From Metabacillus mangrovi (GTDB taxonomy: Bacteria; Bacillota; Bacilli; Bacillales; Bacillaceae), in the NCBI RefSeq assembly GCF_009711125.1, contig NZ_WMIB01000001.1, forward strand, positions 62,001-126,000: DNA of 64,000 bases, read 5' to 3'. Positions within the stretch are counted from its first letter, which is position 1. The number at the start of each line of letters is the position of its first letter. A program made the position numbers and the translations under genes. Shown in pieces: positions 35,992 to 44,024 of this stretch. The notes below the pieces were generated by a model, which was not told where the DNA came from, did not search any database, and was given only the letters and a program-made list of their open reading frames with translations.

Positions 35992-36450
35992 TTACGGTCT
36001 GGAAAACTCGACAGTCCTATCATTCCGTTCAAACCATCCTCTAAACGACCAGTTAATATACCCGCCATCGCCTTCATTCGTGAATTTTCCATCTTCAAAT
36101 ACCCAGACTCCGAACGTCACACCGTCATATTCCACCGTTTCAAAGAATTTAACGCCGTTTAATTGTTCATCATATCCTTGGCTTAAGTTCATCACCATCA
36201 CATTGTGCTGCTGACCCGCTGCATAAAATGCGTTCTCCATCGCGCCTTTAACAAATCCGCTGCGGTTGTCCGCTGTTTTTACTGCGTCAGCAATCGCTTC
36301 TCCAATGGCTACAGGATCAACCGGAATCTCTGCAGCCGCTCCGGCCGCCTTTGCAGAAGCAGTTGATTCTTCAGATGCAGGAAGAGCTAATGGCGTCACC
36401 AGCATCGCTAATCCCAAAGCAGACGAAACAGCAGCTTGTTTTTTCTTCAT
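35992..36450 (-). CDS. Secreted protein of unknown function
   Basis: A 152-residue protein with a signal peptide (about 1-25, MKKKQAAVSSALGLAMLVTP) and a C-terminal domain with HNVMVMNLSQGY and GDGGYINWSFRGWF. Similar proteins in the B. cereus group carry the loose label stress protein; that is memory, not a search. AAGGAGGAG precedes ATG. Monocistronic. Confidence 0.75.
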   Translation of the reverse strand: MKKKQAAVSSALGLAMLVTPLALPASEESTASAKAAGAAAEIPVDPVAIGEAIADAVKTADNRSGFVKGAMENAFYAAGQQHNVMVMNLSQGYDEQLNGVKFFETVEYDGVTFGVWVFEDGKFTNEGDGGYINWSFRGWFERNDRTVEFSRP

Positions 36451-37265
36451 AAGATCTCCTCCTTATTTTGAGTTACGGAGAACTTTTACCCTGATGATCC
36501 TAAAAAAAACAAAATTAGAAAATAGTAGTATAATTTAATATTATTTTGAAGAGAATTAACTGGGTCAAAGTTCACTAATATACAAAGCTATCCGTTGTTT
36601 AGATCATCTAATGATCCCTTATATTACAGATACGTAAAGGCGTAATGGGAGGTTGGAAGGCAGACTGTCCGTAGGTCAAATTATTTTTAAATCGATCACT
36701 TTTGAATAATAATCCCATTAAATGGCGTTTTCCAGCATTTATCATAAGAAGGAATGATTCACTTTTTGTTAAAACAGTACATTGGTTACAGGGGTGATTG
36801 CATCTAAAACAGCGCTGTAAAGAACGTGTAAGGGGAGCGGGTGCATATTAAAGGATTTTAAGGCTGGAAAGAAGCTTTGAATGAAAAATGATTCTCTTCC
36901 AGATTTGTACAGTGTGATTAGCGGGAATGAGGCTGCAGCGGAAATAAAGCTGCCAGTGAACATACTTGAGTTGCTGTAAAGTAAACTTTCATAAGAAAAC
37001 TTAAGTCACAATCGTTCGTATTGATTGCTGATTGGTTTATGTATTGAAGAAGACCAAGATACGAAAGTCTGCAGCGATGCAGCAAATAAACGATATGAAT
37101 AAAGGCAGGAATCAGAAAAAAATTTCTTTTTGTCTCATTATCTTAAGTATACTTAGGTTTTGAGACAAGATTCAGTTTGATTCTGCAACTGATTAGAATT
37201 TACATTATGTCTACTTGAAAAAAGTAAGAAAGCCAGAGCATAGTTACTCTGGCAACTTTCCCCTA
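36451..37265. other. 815-bp AT-rich stretch without a supported gene
   Basis: I find no ORF here with both a ribosome site and recognisable content. A 32-codon frame at 36881-36979 (plus, MKNDSLPDLYSVIS...) and a 64-codon frame at 36769-36963 (minus) have weak or no Shine-Dalgarno. The right end carries the terminator of the LAGLIDADG gene. The promoter of the secreted protein must lie at the left end; a TATACT-like -10 is visible on the minus strand near 36525. Confidence 0.6.
37224..37253 (-). terminator. Terminator of the LAGLIDADG gene
   Basis: Perfect 7-bp stem GCCAGAG/CTCTGGC (37232-37238, 37247-37253), T-rich on the minus-strand downstream side. Confidence 0.75.
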
Positions 37266-38105
37266 CTATAAATCATGGCCTTCATTTATCTTGGAATTCT
37301 TCCGTTTATTCTGTAACTGCTCGATCGGCAGCTTTTCTTGCTGGAAAGTCTCAAACTTTCTTTCTAAATAAATTCCCTTGTCTGAATAAATCCAGTCAGC
37401 AAACTGTTTTATCGTTTTTCTGCCGCTGACATATACCCGGTAATGGTTGTTGTAGGTTTTGAATACGGGTTCAAATCCTTGTTTTTCAAGCGTTATTTTG
37501 AGCATGCTCATGAAATCAAACGACCCGCCTACAAAATTAATGAAATATCCTCTGTAATTAATATTTCCATCACCATCAAAATAACCTCGGATAAAATGAT
37601 GTAAATATTCCTCAGGTATAGTAGGAAATACAGCATCAACTGACTTTTTAGAAGAAACCCCAAATAAATTAATCAAATCTTCCCTCATAATTTTACTGTT
37701 CAAATTAAGAATATACACTCCGGTCTTTTTATTCTGGCACAGGATGGCTTCTGACTGCATCTCCTCTCTGATTTGTTCGAGGATCATGGGATCTTTCTGA
37801 GCAAAGCTTACGGTTTGCTGCTTGCTGGCAACAAAGCCATCTGCATAGAAAAATCCGAGTATGTATGCCATGTTGTTTGACCACGTTTTGAAATAATGTT
37901 CGTTCAGCCTGTATTTTCTGTGGGAATGTCCGAAAGGTCTCAATTGAACATTATGATCTTTAAAAACGAGCCTTACATAATTTGGTGATACGTTTTCTGC
38001 TTCTGCTATTTCTCTCGTCCCCGTACCTTCTCTGTAAAGCCTGATCATCTCCTCAATCTCCATTGTCCTCTTTCTTAATTTTCCCTTCTTTTTCCCGCTC
38101 TCCAT
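37266..38105 (-). CDS. Free-standing LAGLIDADG homing endonuclease-like protein
   Basis: A 279-residue protein. N-terminal helix-turn-helix (about 15-60, EEMIRLYREGTGTREIAEAENVSPNYVRLVF), then two LAGLIDADG repeats: AYILGFFYADGFV and HHFIRGYFDGDGNI, each with the acidic residue that binds metal. Such proteins cut long DNA sites and spread introns or inteins, but no split gene surrounds this one. ATG 38105 has AGGAGGG 7 bases upstream. The AT-rich flank suggests transfer. Confidence 0.85.
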   Translation of the reverse strand: MESGKKKGKLRKRTMEIEEMIRLYREGTGTREIAEAENVSPNYVRLVFKDHNVQLRPFGHSHRKYRLNEHYFKTWSNNMAYILGFFYADGFVASKQQTVSFAQKDPMILEQIREEMQSEAILCQNKKTGVYILNLNSKIMREDLINLFGVSSKKSVDAVFPTIPEEYLHHFIRGYFDGDGNINYRGYFINFVGGSFDFMSMLKITLEKQGFEPVFKTYNNHYRVYVSGRKTIKQFADWIYSDKGIYLERKFETFQQEKLPIEQLQNKRKNSKINEGHDL

Positions 38106-38213
38106 ATCCATCCCTCCTATTAGTATAAACATTCCATTTTCATTATACGAACATTTGTTCTATAGGTCAAAAAATAGCATTTTGCTATCGGTTCATTCTA
38201 AAAAAACGACATA

Positions 38214-38265
38214 AATAAAAACGCCTTGCCTGCAATTCCTTCTGCCGGCCGGGCGTTTGTTTAAG
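38214..38265 (-). terminator. Terminator of the DUF2200 gene
   Basis: AACGCC/GGCGTT base with inner GC pairs, T-rich tail on the minus strand. Confidence 0.55.
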
Positions 38266-38320
38266 GTATATCATCCATCATACATCCTATCTGCTCCGCC
38301 CTTTGTATAGGGTCTGCAGA

Positions 38321-38671
38321 TTACTTTCTCAAGATCTTTTCCATCGCTTTTCCCCTTGCTAATTCATCGATCAGCTTATCCAGGTAGCGAATTTCACGCA
38401 TCGTTGGTTCTTCAATGTTTTCTACACGGACACCGCAAATCACGCCTTTGATCAGTGCCCGTGACGGATTCATTTGAGGAGCTTCCGAAAAGAATGTTTC
38501 AAAATCAATCTTATTATCGAGGACCATTTGAAGCTCCTCTTCGCTGTATCCTGTCAGCCAGCAGATGATTTCATCTACTTCTTCTTTTGTACGGTCTTTT
38601 CTCTCTGCCTTTGCGACATAATGCGGATAGACGCTTGCAAAGCTTGTAGTAAATATTCTATGTTTCGTCAT
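38321..38671 (-). CDS. DUF2200 family protein
   Basis: A 116-residue protein matching DUF2200 ([36 protein letters not shown]). Small, soluble, helical; function unknown. Monocistronic. Confidence 0.85.
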   Translation of the reverse strand: MTKHRIFTTSFASVYPHYVAKAERKDRTKEEVDEIICWLTGYSEEELQMVLDNKIDFETFFSEAPQMNPSRALIKGVICGVRVENIEEPTMREIRYLDKLIDELARGKAMEKILRK

Positions 38672-38781
38672 AAGATACCCTCACTTTCGTTCATTCTCCA
38701 ACCGTTTTGAAATAGCCAGTCAGCTATTTATTAGATTCATGCAGCTCGCAGACTTGTATGGCATTTATCCATTTTCCTGCT

Positions 38782-39648
38782 TTATCTGACTGTAACCTTC
38801 GACAGATCGGCATCCAATCCCTTTAAAGCCGCGTACGTCAGTTTATCCATCACCGCTCCGTCAAAGCGTACCGTTTTAATATCGCGGTAAAACTTTTTGG
38901 TCAGGGTGAAACCGGAAATGAAGGACGTATTCTTAAAGGAAGCGTTTTTAAAGGAAGCGCTCTTTAGTGCTGTTTTATCAAACTTGACTCCCATAAAGGT
39001 CTGTCCGTCAAAGGACATCCCGCTTAAATCGGAATATTTGAAGTCCACTCCGTTAAAATAACAGTTTTCAAATACCGCTTTACGAAGATCGGTCTTGGTC
39101 AATGTGACGTCCGTCATGTTCACGCTGTTAAATTTGGCGCCATCCAGCCCTGATGCGCTGAAATTCGTACGAACCAGGATGGTTTGATTAAAGCTTGCAT
39201 TGGAAAGGTCAAGGCTCTTGAAACTGCAGTCTGTCAGGTTTGCTCTGTCAAAGTTCGCTTCCCTTACATCGCTCCCATTGAACGAACTGCCGGTCAGATC
39301 AGCACCGGAAAAGTCGGAGCCGTGAAGTGCACTGCCATTAAACTGGCCTTTATGAGCCTTCACCCCGGCAAAGTCACTTTTCACAAGATTGCTTCCGCTG
39401 AAATTTGTCAGCACCTGACGCTCAAGCGACCGGGTAAGATTGGCTACCTCCATGACCGTCTCTTCAATGTCTCCAATGCTGTCAATCGTCATCCCGAATG
39501 CGGTTTCATCATCCTTTCCCTCCGCTTTCAAGTCGCGGAACCGTTCCTGAAGATCAGAAAGCAGATCTTCTTTCAGCTCATCCACACTTTTTACGCCGTC
39601 ATATGGTGCAAAAACGCCGTTCAGATAATGGTTCAGTTTTTCGTTCAT
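38782..39648 (-). CDS. HAAS-like domain protein with pentapeptide repeats
   Basis: A 288-residue protein. Residues about 1-70 (MNEKLNHYLNGVFAPYDGV ... AFGMTIDSIGDIEETV) look like the HAAS/DUF1700-type domain often encoded next to PadR regulators. Residues about 80-270 are pentapeptide repeats (SDFSGADLTGSSFNGSDVREANFDRANLTDCSF). Its start is 12 bases after the PadR gene upstream, so the two form an operon. No membrane helix. Confidence 0.85.
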   Translation of the reverse strand: MNEKLNHYLNGVFAPYDGVKSVDELKEDLLSDLQERFRDLKAEGKDDETAFGMTIDSIGDIEETVMEVANLTRSLERQVLTNFSGSNLVKSDFAGVKAHKGQFNGSALHGSDFSGADLTGSSFNGSDVREANFDRANLTDCSFKSLDLSNASFNQTILVRTNFSASGLDGAKFNSVNMTDVTLTKTDLRKAVFENCYFNGVDFKYSDLSGMSFDGQTFMGVKFDKTALKSASFKNASFKNTSFISGFTLTKKFYRDIKTVRFDGAVMDKLTYAALKGLDADLSKVTVR

Positions 39649-39660
39649 CAGTAGTCCTCC

Positions 39661-39990
39661 CTATAATAAGTCTTCAAGCACCCGCTTCGCATACTCCCAG
39701 TTGCTTTTGTTGCGCTCATAAGCAGCTCTTCCCTTATCGGTAATCCTGAAATATTTTCTCCGTCCGCCCTGTGATTCATTGCCCCAGTACCACTCGATGT
39801 CTCCGTCCGCCTCGAGCCTGCGGACGCTTGAGTACATCGTAGCCTCCTTTAGCTCGTACTGGCCTCCTGACCGTTCGGCAATCAGCTTCACGATCTCATA
39901 GCCGTACCGGTCTGTTTCGGCAAGCAGCCTCAGAATCATCGTATCCGTATGTCCGCGGAGCAAATCGGATGTGATTTTGTTAGCGCTCAT
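39661..39990 (-). CDS. PadR-family transcriptional regulator
   Basis: A 109-residue winged-helix regulator: LLRGHTDTMILRLLAETDRYGYEIVKLI, ATMYSSVRRLEADGDIEW, GGRRKYFRITDKGR. GAGGTGATGG precedes ATG 39990. Co-transcribed with the downstream HAAS-pentapeptide gene and probably represses this operon; inducer unknown. Confidence 0.9.
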   Translation of the reverse strand: MSANKITSDLLRGHTDTMILRLLAETDRYGYEIVKLIAERSGGQYELKEATMYSSVRRLEADGDIEWYWGNESQGGRRKYFRITDKGRAAYERNKSNWEYAKRVLEDLL

Positions 39991-40271
39991 TCCATCACCT
40001 CTTATTTGCAGTATATGCCACATTACTATGAGTGTCAAAGTAATTTATTTATGATATTACTTTGCTGAGGAAGTTCTTTTTATTCATGGACAAACGAAAA
40101 AAGACATCCTTCATGTTCCTATAATGCGCAGATCACAGCTGGAGCCGGTTTACGTACGCAGGTGCATGATAGATGCCTTTTATTTAGACGGATGTGATGT
40201 AAGGGGGTAAATCCTGTGAACTCTTTTATTGACCAGCAGCTTCGGGTCATATTCATAACGCGTAATTAGAA

Positions 40272-40847
40272 TTATTTTTTCTTTTTCTTCGAATAAAACT
40301 CAGCTGCTTTTTTTCGGTTTCCGCACAGCTCCATGCTGCACCAGCGTCTCTTTCCTCCTTTAGATGTATCAACAAAATAGAGTTTGCATTCTTCATGATT
40401 ACACTTCCGAATACGCTCGAGAGGAATATTTTCAAGAGTATCCAATAAAGAATCCAAAATGCTGTACAACACGTGATCTTCAACCGTTTCCCCTTCAAAT
40501 GTCATCTTCAAATTTTCACTGATGGTCGGGCTGACTTGCAGGTTTTCAACAGCTATTTTAATTGTATTGGCCGTATTAAGCGAAAGCTCTCCTCTTTGTT
40601 CGATCTCTGCCAATATCGTCTTACAAAGAGTACGGATTGTGTGAAGCTCAACAAGTAAAGATTCCAGTATCTCTTTTTTTTCCAGAGCTTCTGCATCAGA
40701 TTTCCGCAATAGATTGTTTCCCTTCAGCCATTGAAGCGCGCTTGATGCATTAGCTAATATGTCTATCTCTTGTTTATTCGAGACGTAAATGGTATTAACA
40801 AGGTTTACCCAAGAAGACCCGCCTAATGTAAATATTGATTTATCCAA
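40272..40847 (-). CDS. CGNR zinc-finger (ABATE domain) regulator
   Basis: A 191-residue protein with an N-terminal helical ABATE-like domain and a C-terminal CGNR zinc finger: CNHEECKLYFVDTSKGGKRRWCSMELCGNRKKAAEFY, with four cysteines and a lysine-rich end. Such proteins are putative regulators that bind DNA through the finger. Divergent from the hydrolase gene; two 30-bp repeated dyads lie between them. Confidence 0.88.
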   Translation of the reverse strand: MDKSIFTLGGSSWVNLVNTIYVSNKQEIDILANASSALQWLKGNNLLRKSDAEALEKKEILESLLVELHTIRTLCKTILAEIEQRGELSLNTANTIKIAVENLQVSPTISENLKMTFEGETVEDHVLYSILDSLLDTLENIPLERIRKCNHEECKLYFVDTSKGGKRRWCSMELCGNRKKAAEFYSKKKKK

Positions 40848-40870
40848 AATGTAATCACCTCACTACAATT

Positions 40871-40952
40871 ATAACCACTAAAAATAATTTGACAAGTTAT
40901 AAAAAGTGATGTAACGTAAATTGTAACTTCTAAAAATAGTTTTAACGGTTAT
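40871..40952. promoter_or_regulatory. Tandem 30-bp operator-like repeats
   Basis: Two related 30-bp units, 40871-40900 and 40923-40952, identical at 22 of 30 positions and 52 bp apart (about five helical turns). The first has ATAAC and GTTAT ends in inverted orientation. They sit in the divergent region between the CGNR gene and the hydrolase, and are likely sites for the CGNR regulator. Confidence 0.6.
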
Positions 40953-41012
40953 ATAGATTTGAATTTCATTAACCCTTTTAGAAGTGCAAAATAAAATGGA
41001 TGAGGTGGTAAT

Positions 41013-41882
41013 ATGACAGTTACTCACAAAACGATCAGGATTCAGGGCGTAGATCTTTTCTATCGAGAAGCAGGTCAAAAGGAAAATCCAACAATTCTGC
41101 TGCTTCATGGTTTTCCCTCCTCTTCGCATATGTATCGAAACTTAATACCGGAATTAATGGAGGAATTTCATGTTGTGGCACCCGATTATCCAGGGTTTGG
41201 GAACAGCGGCCAGCCGGAAATGAATGAGTTCGAATACACATTTCATAACTTTGCCCTTCTCATTAATGAGTTCGTTGACCAATTAAACATAGAGAAATTT
41301 AGTATTTACGTACATGATTATGGTGCTCCAGTAGGGTTCAGGCTGGCGCACGAACACCCTGAACGTATTCAAGCCATTGTAACCCAAAACGGAAATGCCT
41401 ATGAGGAAGGTTTAATGGCAGCCTGGGACCCCGTACGCACATACTGGAATAATCCTAATAAGGAAAATAAGGATAACATTCGATTCCTTTTATCAGCCGA
41501 ATTTACGAAGCATCAATATATGAATGGTACCCGTAACCCTGAGCATATTAGTCCTGATGCTTGGAATATGGATCAGTTTGTTTTGAATCGCCCCGGAAAT
41601 GACGAGATACAGCTTGCTTTACAATATGACTATAGAAACAACGTTAAGCAGTATCCGAACTGGCAGAAATTCTTTAGGACCTACCAGCCGCCTACACTCG
41701 TTATATGGGGCAAAAATGACATGTTTTTCGGACCTGAAGGTGCTCTGGCATTTCAGAGGGATCTTGATGACTGCGACGTGCATTTATTGAATACAGGCCA
41801 TTTTCCACTGGAAGAAGATTTAAAAATAAGCGCTTATTTAATTAAACAGTTCCTGCAAGACCGTCTGCAAAGCGAAGCCTGA
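41013..41882 (+). CDS. Alpha/beta hydrolase, dehalogenase/epoxide hydrolase-like
   Basis: A 289-residue alpha/beta hydrolase: oxyanion HGFP (32-35), nucleophile Asp102 in YVHDYGAPVGF, acid Asp236 in WGKNDMFF, base His263 in NTGHFPLEED. The Asp nucleophile points to haloalkane dehalogenase or epoxide hydrolase-like chemistry, not an esterase. GAGGTGG precedes ATG. Probably controlled by the divergent CGNR gene. Confidence 0.87.
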   Translation: MTVTHKTIRIQGVDLFYREAGQKENPTILLLHGFPSSSHMYRNLIPELMEEFHVVAPDYPGFGNSGQPEMNEFEYTFHNFALLINEFVDQLNIEKFSIYVHDYGAPVGFRLAHEHPERIQAIVTQNGNAYEEGLMAAWDPVRTYWNNPNKENKDNIRFLLSAEFTKHQYMNGTRNPEHISPDAWNMDQFVLNRPGNDEIQLALQYDYRNNVKQYPNWQKFFRTYQPPTLVIWGKNDMFFGPEGALAFQRDLDDCDVHLLNTGHFPLEEDLKISAYLIKQFLQDRLQSEA

Positions 41883-41990
41883 TTCCTGCAGAAGTGGCTT
41901 TTTATCATACCTTTCCTTATGTGTTTCATTGTGGAAGAACACGGTCTTCCTTATAATAAAAATAGATAGGTTATGTAAGGAGACCCAAAG

Positions 41991-42311
41991 ATGAAAGAAG
42001 AACAAAATGCAAATCCAGAAAACATCTTGGATGAAGAAACCCTCTTTATCGTTTCCCAGACATTCAAAGCCCTGTCGGACCCGACCCGGCTCAGAATTCT
42101 TAATCTTCTTTTCGAAGGAGAGCATTCCGTGAACGAGATCGCCGAAAAGCTGTCGCTTTTGCAGACGACTGTATCCCATCAGCTCCGGTTTTTGAAAAAT
42201 ATCCGGCTTGTGAAATTCAGGAGAGAAGGAACGTCACTTTACTATTCCCATGATGATGAACACGTCATTGATATGCTGAAGCAGACGATCGACCATGCGA
42301 GACACATGTAA
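41991..42311 (+). CDS. czrA: ArsR/SmtB-family metal sensor, CzrA-like
   Basis: A 106-residue winged-helix repressor ([44 protein letters not shown]). The C-terminal helix has [20 protein letters not shown], with Asp/His residues like the alpha5 zinc/cobalt site of CzrA. Convergent with the CDF exporter gene, whose promoter carries a matching operator. Symbol inferred. Confidence 0.85.
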   Translation: MKEEQNANPENILDEETLFIVSQTFKALSDPTRLRILNLLFEGEHSVNEIAEKLSLLQTTVSHQLRFLKNIRLVKFRREGTSLYYSHDDEHVIDMLKQTIDHARHM

Positions 42312-42347
42312 AAAAGACCTGATGCACAAAGCATCAGGTCTTTTTTA
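42310..42347. terminator. Bidirectional terminator czrA/czcD
   Basis: AAAAAGACCTGATGC/GCATCAGGTCTTTTTT, perfect 10-bp core. Confidence 0.93.
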
Positions 42348-43250
42348 ATTACAGGAAGAACAATTTCCGCCTGCCGAATCGATCTGGATCGTTACATGGT
42401 GAAGCTCGAATGATTCATGAAGCAGCTTTTTGGCTCTTTCCAGCAGCTGCGGGTAATCCTCAATCGTTTCTACCTCCAGATGGCAGCTGAGCGCCGGAAA
42501 ATCAGAGGTGATCGACCAGATATGCAGATCATGAACACCTTTCACTTCTTCCATTCCGAGCAGCGTCTCTTTCACCTTTTCGACATCTATGTTTGGAGGC
42601 ACACCCTCCATCAGAATATGAAACGATTCCTTTGTCACCCTCCATCCGCTTATCAAAATTAATAAGGCGACAAGGACGCTTGCAATCGGATCCGCCAGAT
42701 TCCAGCCGAAAAACAGAATGAGCAGAGCGGCTGTGATCGCCCCGACAGAGCCGAGCAAATCTCCAATTACATGAAGGAACGCACTGCGCACATTCAAGTT
42801 CCCGTCCTTATCCCCTCTCATCAGGATATAAGCCGCGGCAAGGTTTACGACAAGTCCAATGATTGATACAGCAAGCATCCCGGTACTGATCACAGAAGGC
42901 GGCTCTAGAATCCGCTGATAGGCCTCCCAGAAAATATAGAGGGAGATAAGCAGCAAGGTAAGGCCGTTGATAAAGGCAGCAAGTATTTCAAAACGCTTAT
43001 AACCATATGTCTTAGAAGCTGAAGCGCCTTTTTCTCCAAACTTCAGCGCAAAGAAGCTCAATCCCAGTGCTGCAGCGTCGCTCAGCATATGTCCTGCATC
43101 AGACAACAGGGCAAGACTGTTCGTCATGATCCCCCCGATGATTTCAACAACCATAAAGGAGGCGATCAGGAAAAAAGACAGCTTCAGCGCTTTTTTATTT
43201 GCTGATGCATGGGAATGACCATGGTGAGAATGCCCGTGTGCATGACCCAT
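42345..43250 (-). CDS. czcD: Cation diffusion facilitator CzcD
   Basis: A 301-residue CDF exporter for zinc, cobalt or cadmium. His-rich start (GHAHGHSHHGHSHA), six helices with metal motifs SDAGHMLSDAAAL and HVIGDLLGS, and a C-terminal cytoplasmic metallochaperone-like domain. The tail ends NCSSCN. Operator for an ArsR-type sensor lies 20 bp upstream of its start. Confidence 0.93.
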   Translation of the reverse strand: MGHAHGHSHHGHSHASANKKALKLSFFLIASFMVVEIIGGIMTNSLALLSDAGHMLSDAAALGLSFFALKFGEKGASASKTYGYKRFEILAAFINGLTLLLISLYIFWEAYQRILEPPSVISTGMLAVSIIGLVVNLAAAYILMRGDKDGNLNVRSAFLHVIGDLLGSVGAITAALLILFFGWNLADPIASVLVALLILISGWRVTKESFHILMEGVPPNIDVEKVKETLLGMEEVKGVHDLHIWSITSDFPALSCHLEVETIEDYPQLLERAKKLLHESFELHHVTIQIDSAGGNCSSCN

Positions 43251-43270
43251 AAAAAACGACCTCTTTTCAT

Positions 43271-43290
43271 ATATGAGTATATATTCATAT
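43271..43290. promoter_or_regulatory. ArsR/SmtB-type operator of czcD
   Basis: ATATGAGTAT followed directly by ATATTCATAT: a 10+10 inverted repeat with one mismatch, in the style of CzrA/SmtB operators. Confidence 0.75.
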
Positions 43291-43326
43291 ATTATGAGTT
43301 ATAAAGCCACACCTTTCAAGTTTCTT

Positions 43327-43947
43327 TTATTTTCCGGGTCTTGCCCAAATTAAATGAAAGATTCCCTTCCAGTGATGCTCTGCCTGGATCACTTCCAGCG
43401 GTGACCGGGATAAAATCTCCATGATGTCCCGGTCCTGGAAGCATCCCGCCGCTTTACAGGCAAGCGGGTTAACCGCTTTTTGGATGAAAGAGATCATGGC
43501 GTTCCTGCTGATTCCGTGCTCCAGTAAAAGGATAGACCCATCCGGTCTGCACCAGTGCTGCAGCTGTTTAAGTACCCTTAATGGATCGGGATAGCCGCAG
43601 AGAGACAGGGTGGAAACAATGGTGTCGAACGAATTCTCTTTAAATGAGGCATCATAGATGTCTGTTTCGATAAGATTTACGGGCAGGCTGTACAATCCTG
43701 CTGCCTCTCTTGCCTTTTCGAGCATCGCCGGACTAAAATCCACAGCCGTAATGCTGCTTATGGCGCCTCGCTTATAATACGGAAAGTTCCCTCCCGCTCC
43801 AACGGCAATTTCCAAAACCTCTCCCTGGGCTCCATTCAGCAAATTTTCTCTCCATTCTTTCTGAAACTGCTTTTCTCTGATCCGGTCATATTTTTCCGCC
43901 TGTTTATTGTATTTTTGAATGAGTTTGCCATTTTTCCCTGCCTTCAT
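43327..43947 (-). CDS. Class I SAM-dependent methyltransferase
   Basis: A 206-residue methyltransferase; SAM loop EVLEIAVGAGGNFPYY, then AVDFSPAMLEKA, LIETDIYDASF and LEHG. Resembles the UbiE/MENG type; substrate not deducible. ATG 43947 has AAGGGAG upstream. Lies 77 bases after the ABC-2 permease gene and may be last in that operon. Confidence 0.85.
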   Translation of the reverse strand: MKAGKNGKLIQKYNKQAEKYDRIREKQFQKEWRENLLNGAQGEVLEIAVGAGGNFPYYKRGAISSITAVDFSPAMLEKAREAAGLYSLPVNLIETDIYDASFKENSFDTIVSTLSLCGYPDPLRVLKQLQHWCRPDGSILLLEHGISRNAMISFIQKAVNPLACKAAGCFQDRDIMEILSRSPLEVIQAEHHWKGIFHLIWARPGK

Positions 43948-44024
43948 TCGATCAGCTCCCTTACAGCTGCTCCTTAAAGGATGCAGCAGGAATTTGTACA
44001 ATAAGGAATTGATAAGCCTTCCCT

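Noticed and set aside
36769-36963. 64-codon minus-strand frame in the gene-free stretch
   Set aside because: No ribosome site ahead of the ATG and no recognisable family; kept as non-coding.
36881-36979. 32-codon plus-strand frame in the same stretch
   Set aside because: Only a weak purine-rich site upstream; no conserved pattern known to me.
40217-40270. 17-codon plus-strand frame with AAGGGGG upstream of GTG
   Set aside because: Too short to judge and ends beside the converging CGNR gene; no conserved content.
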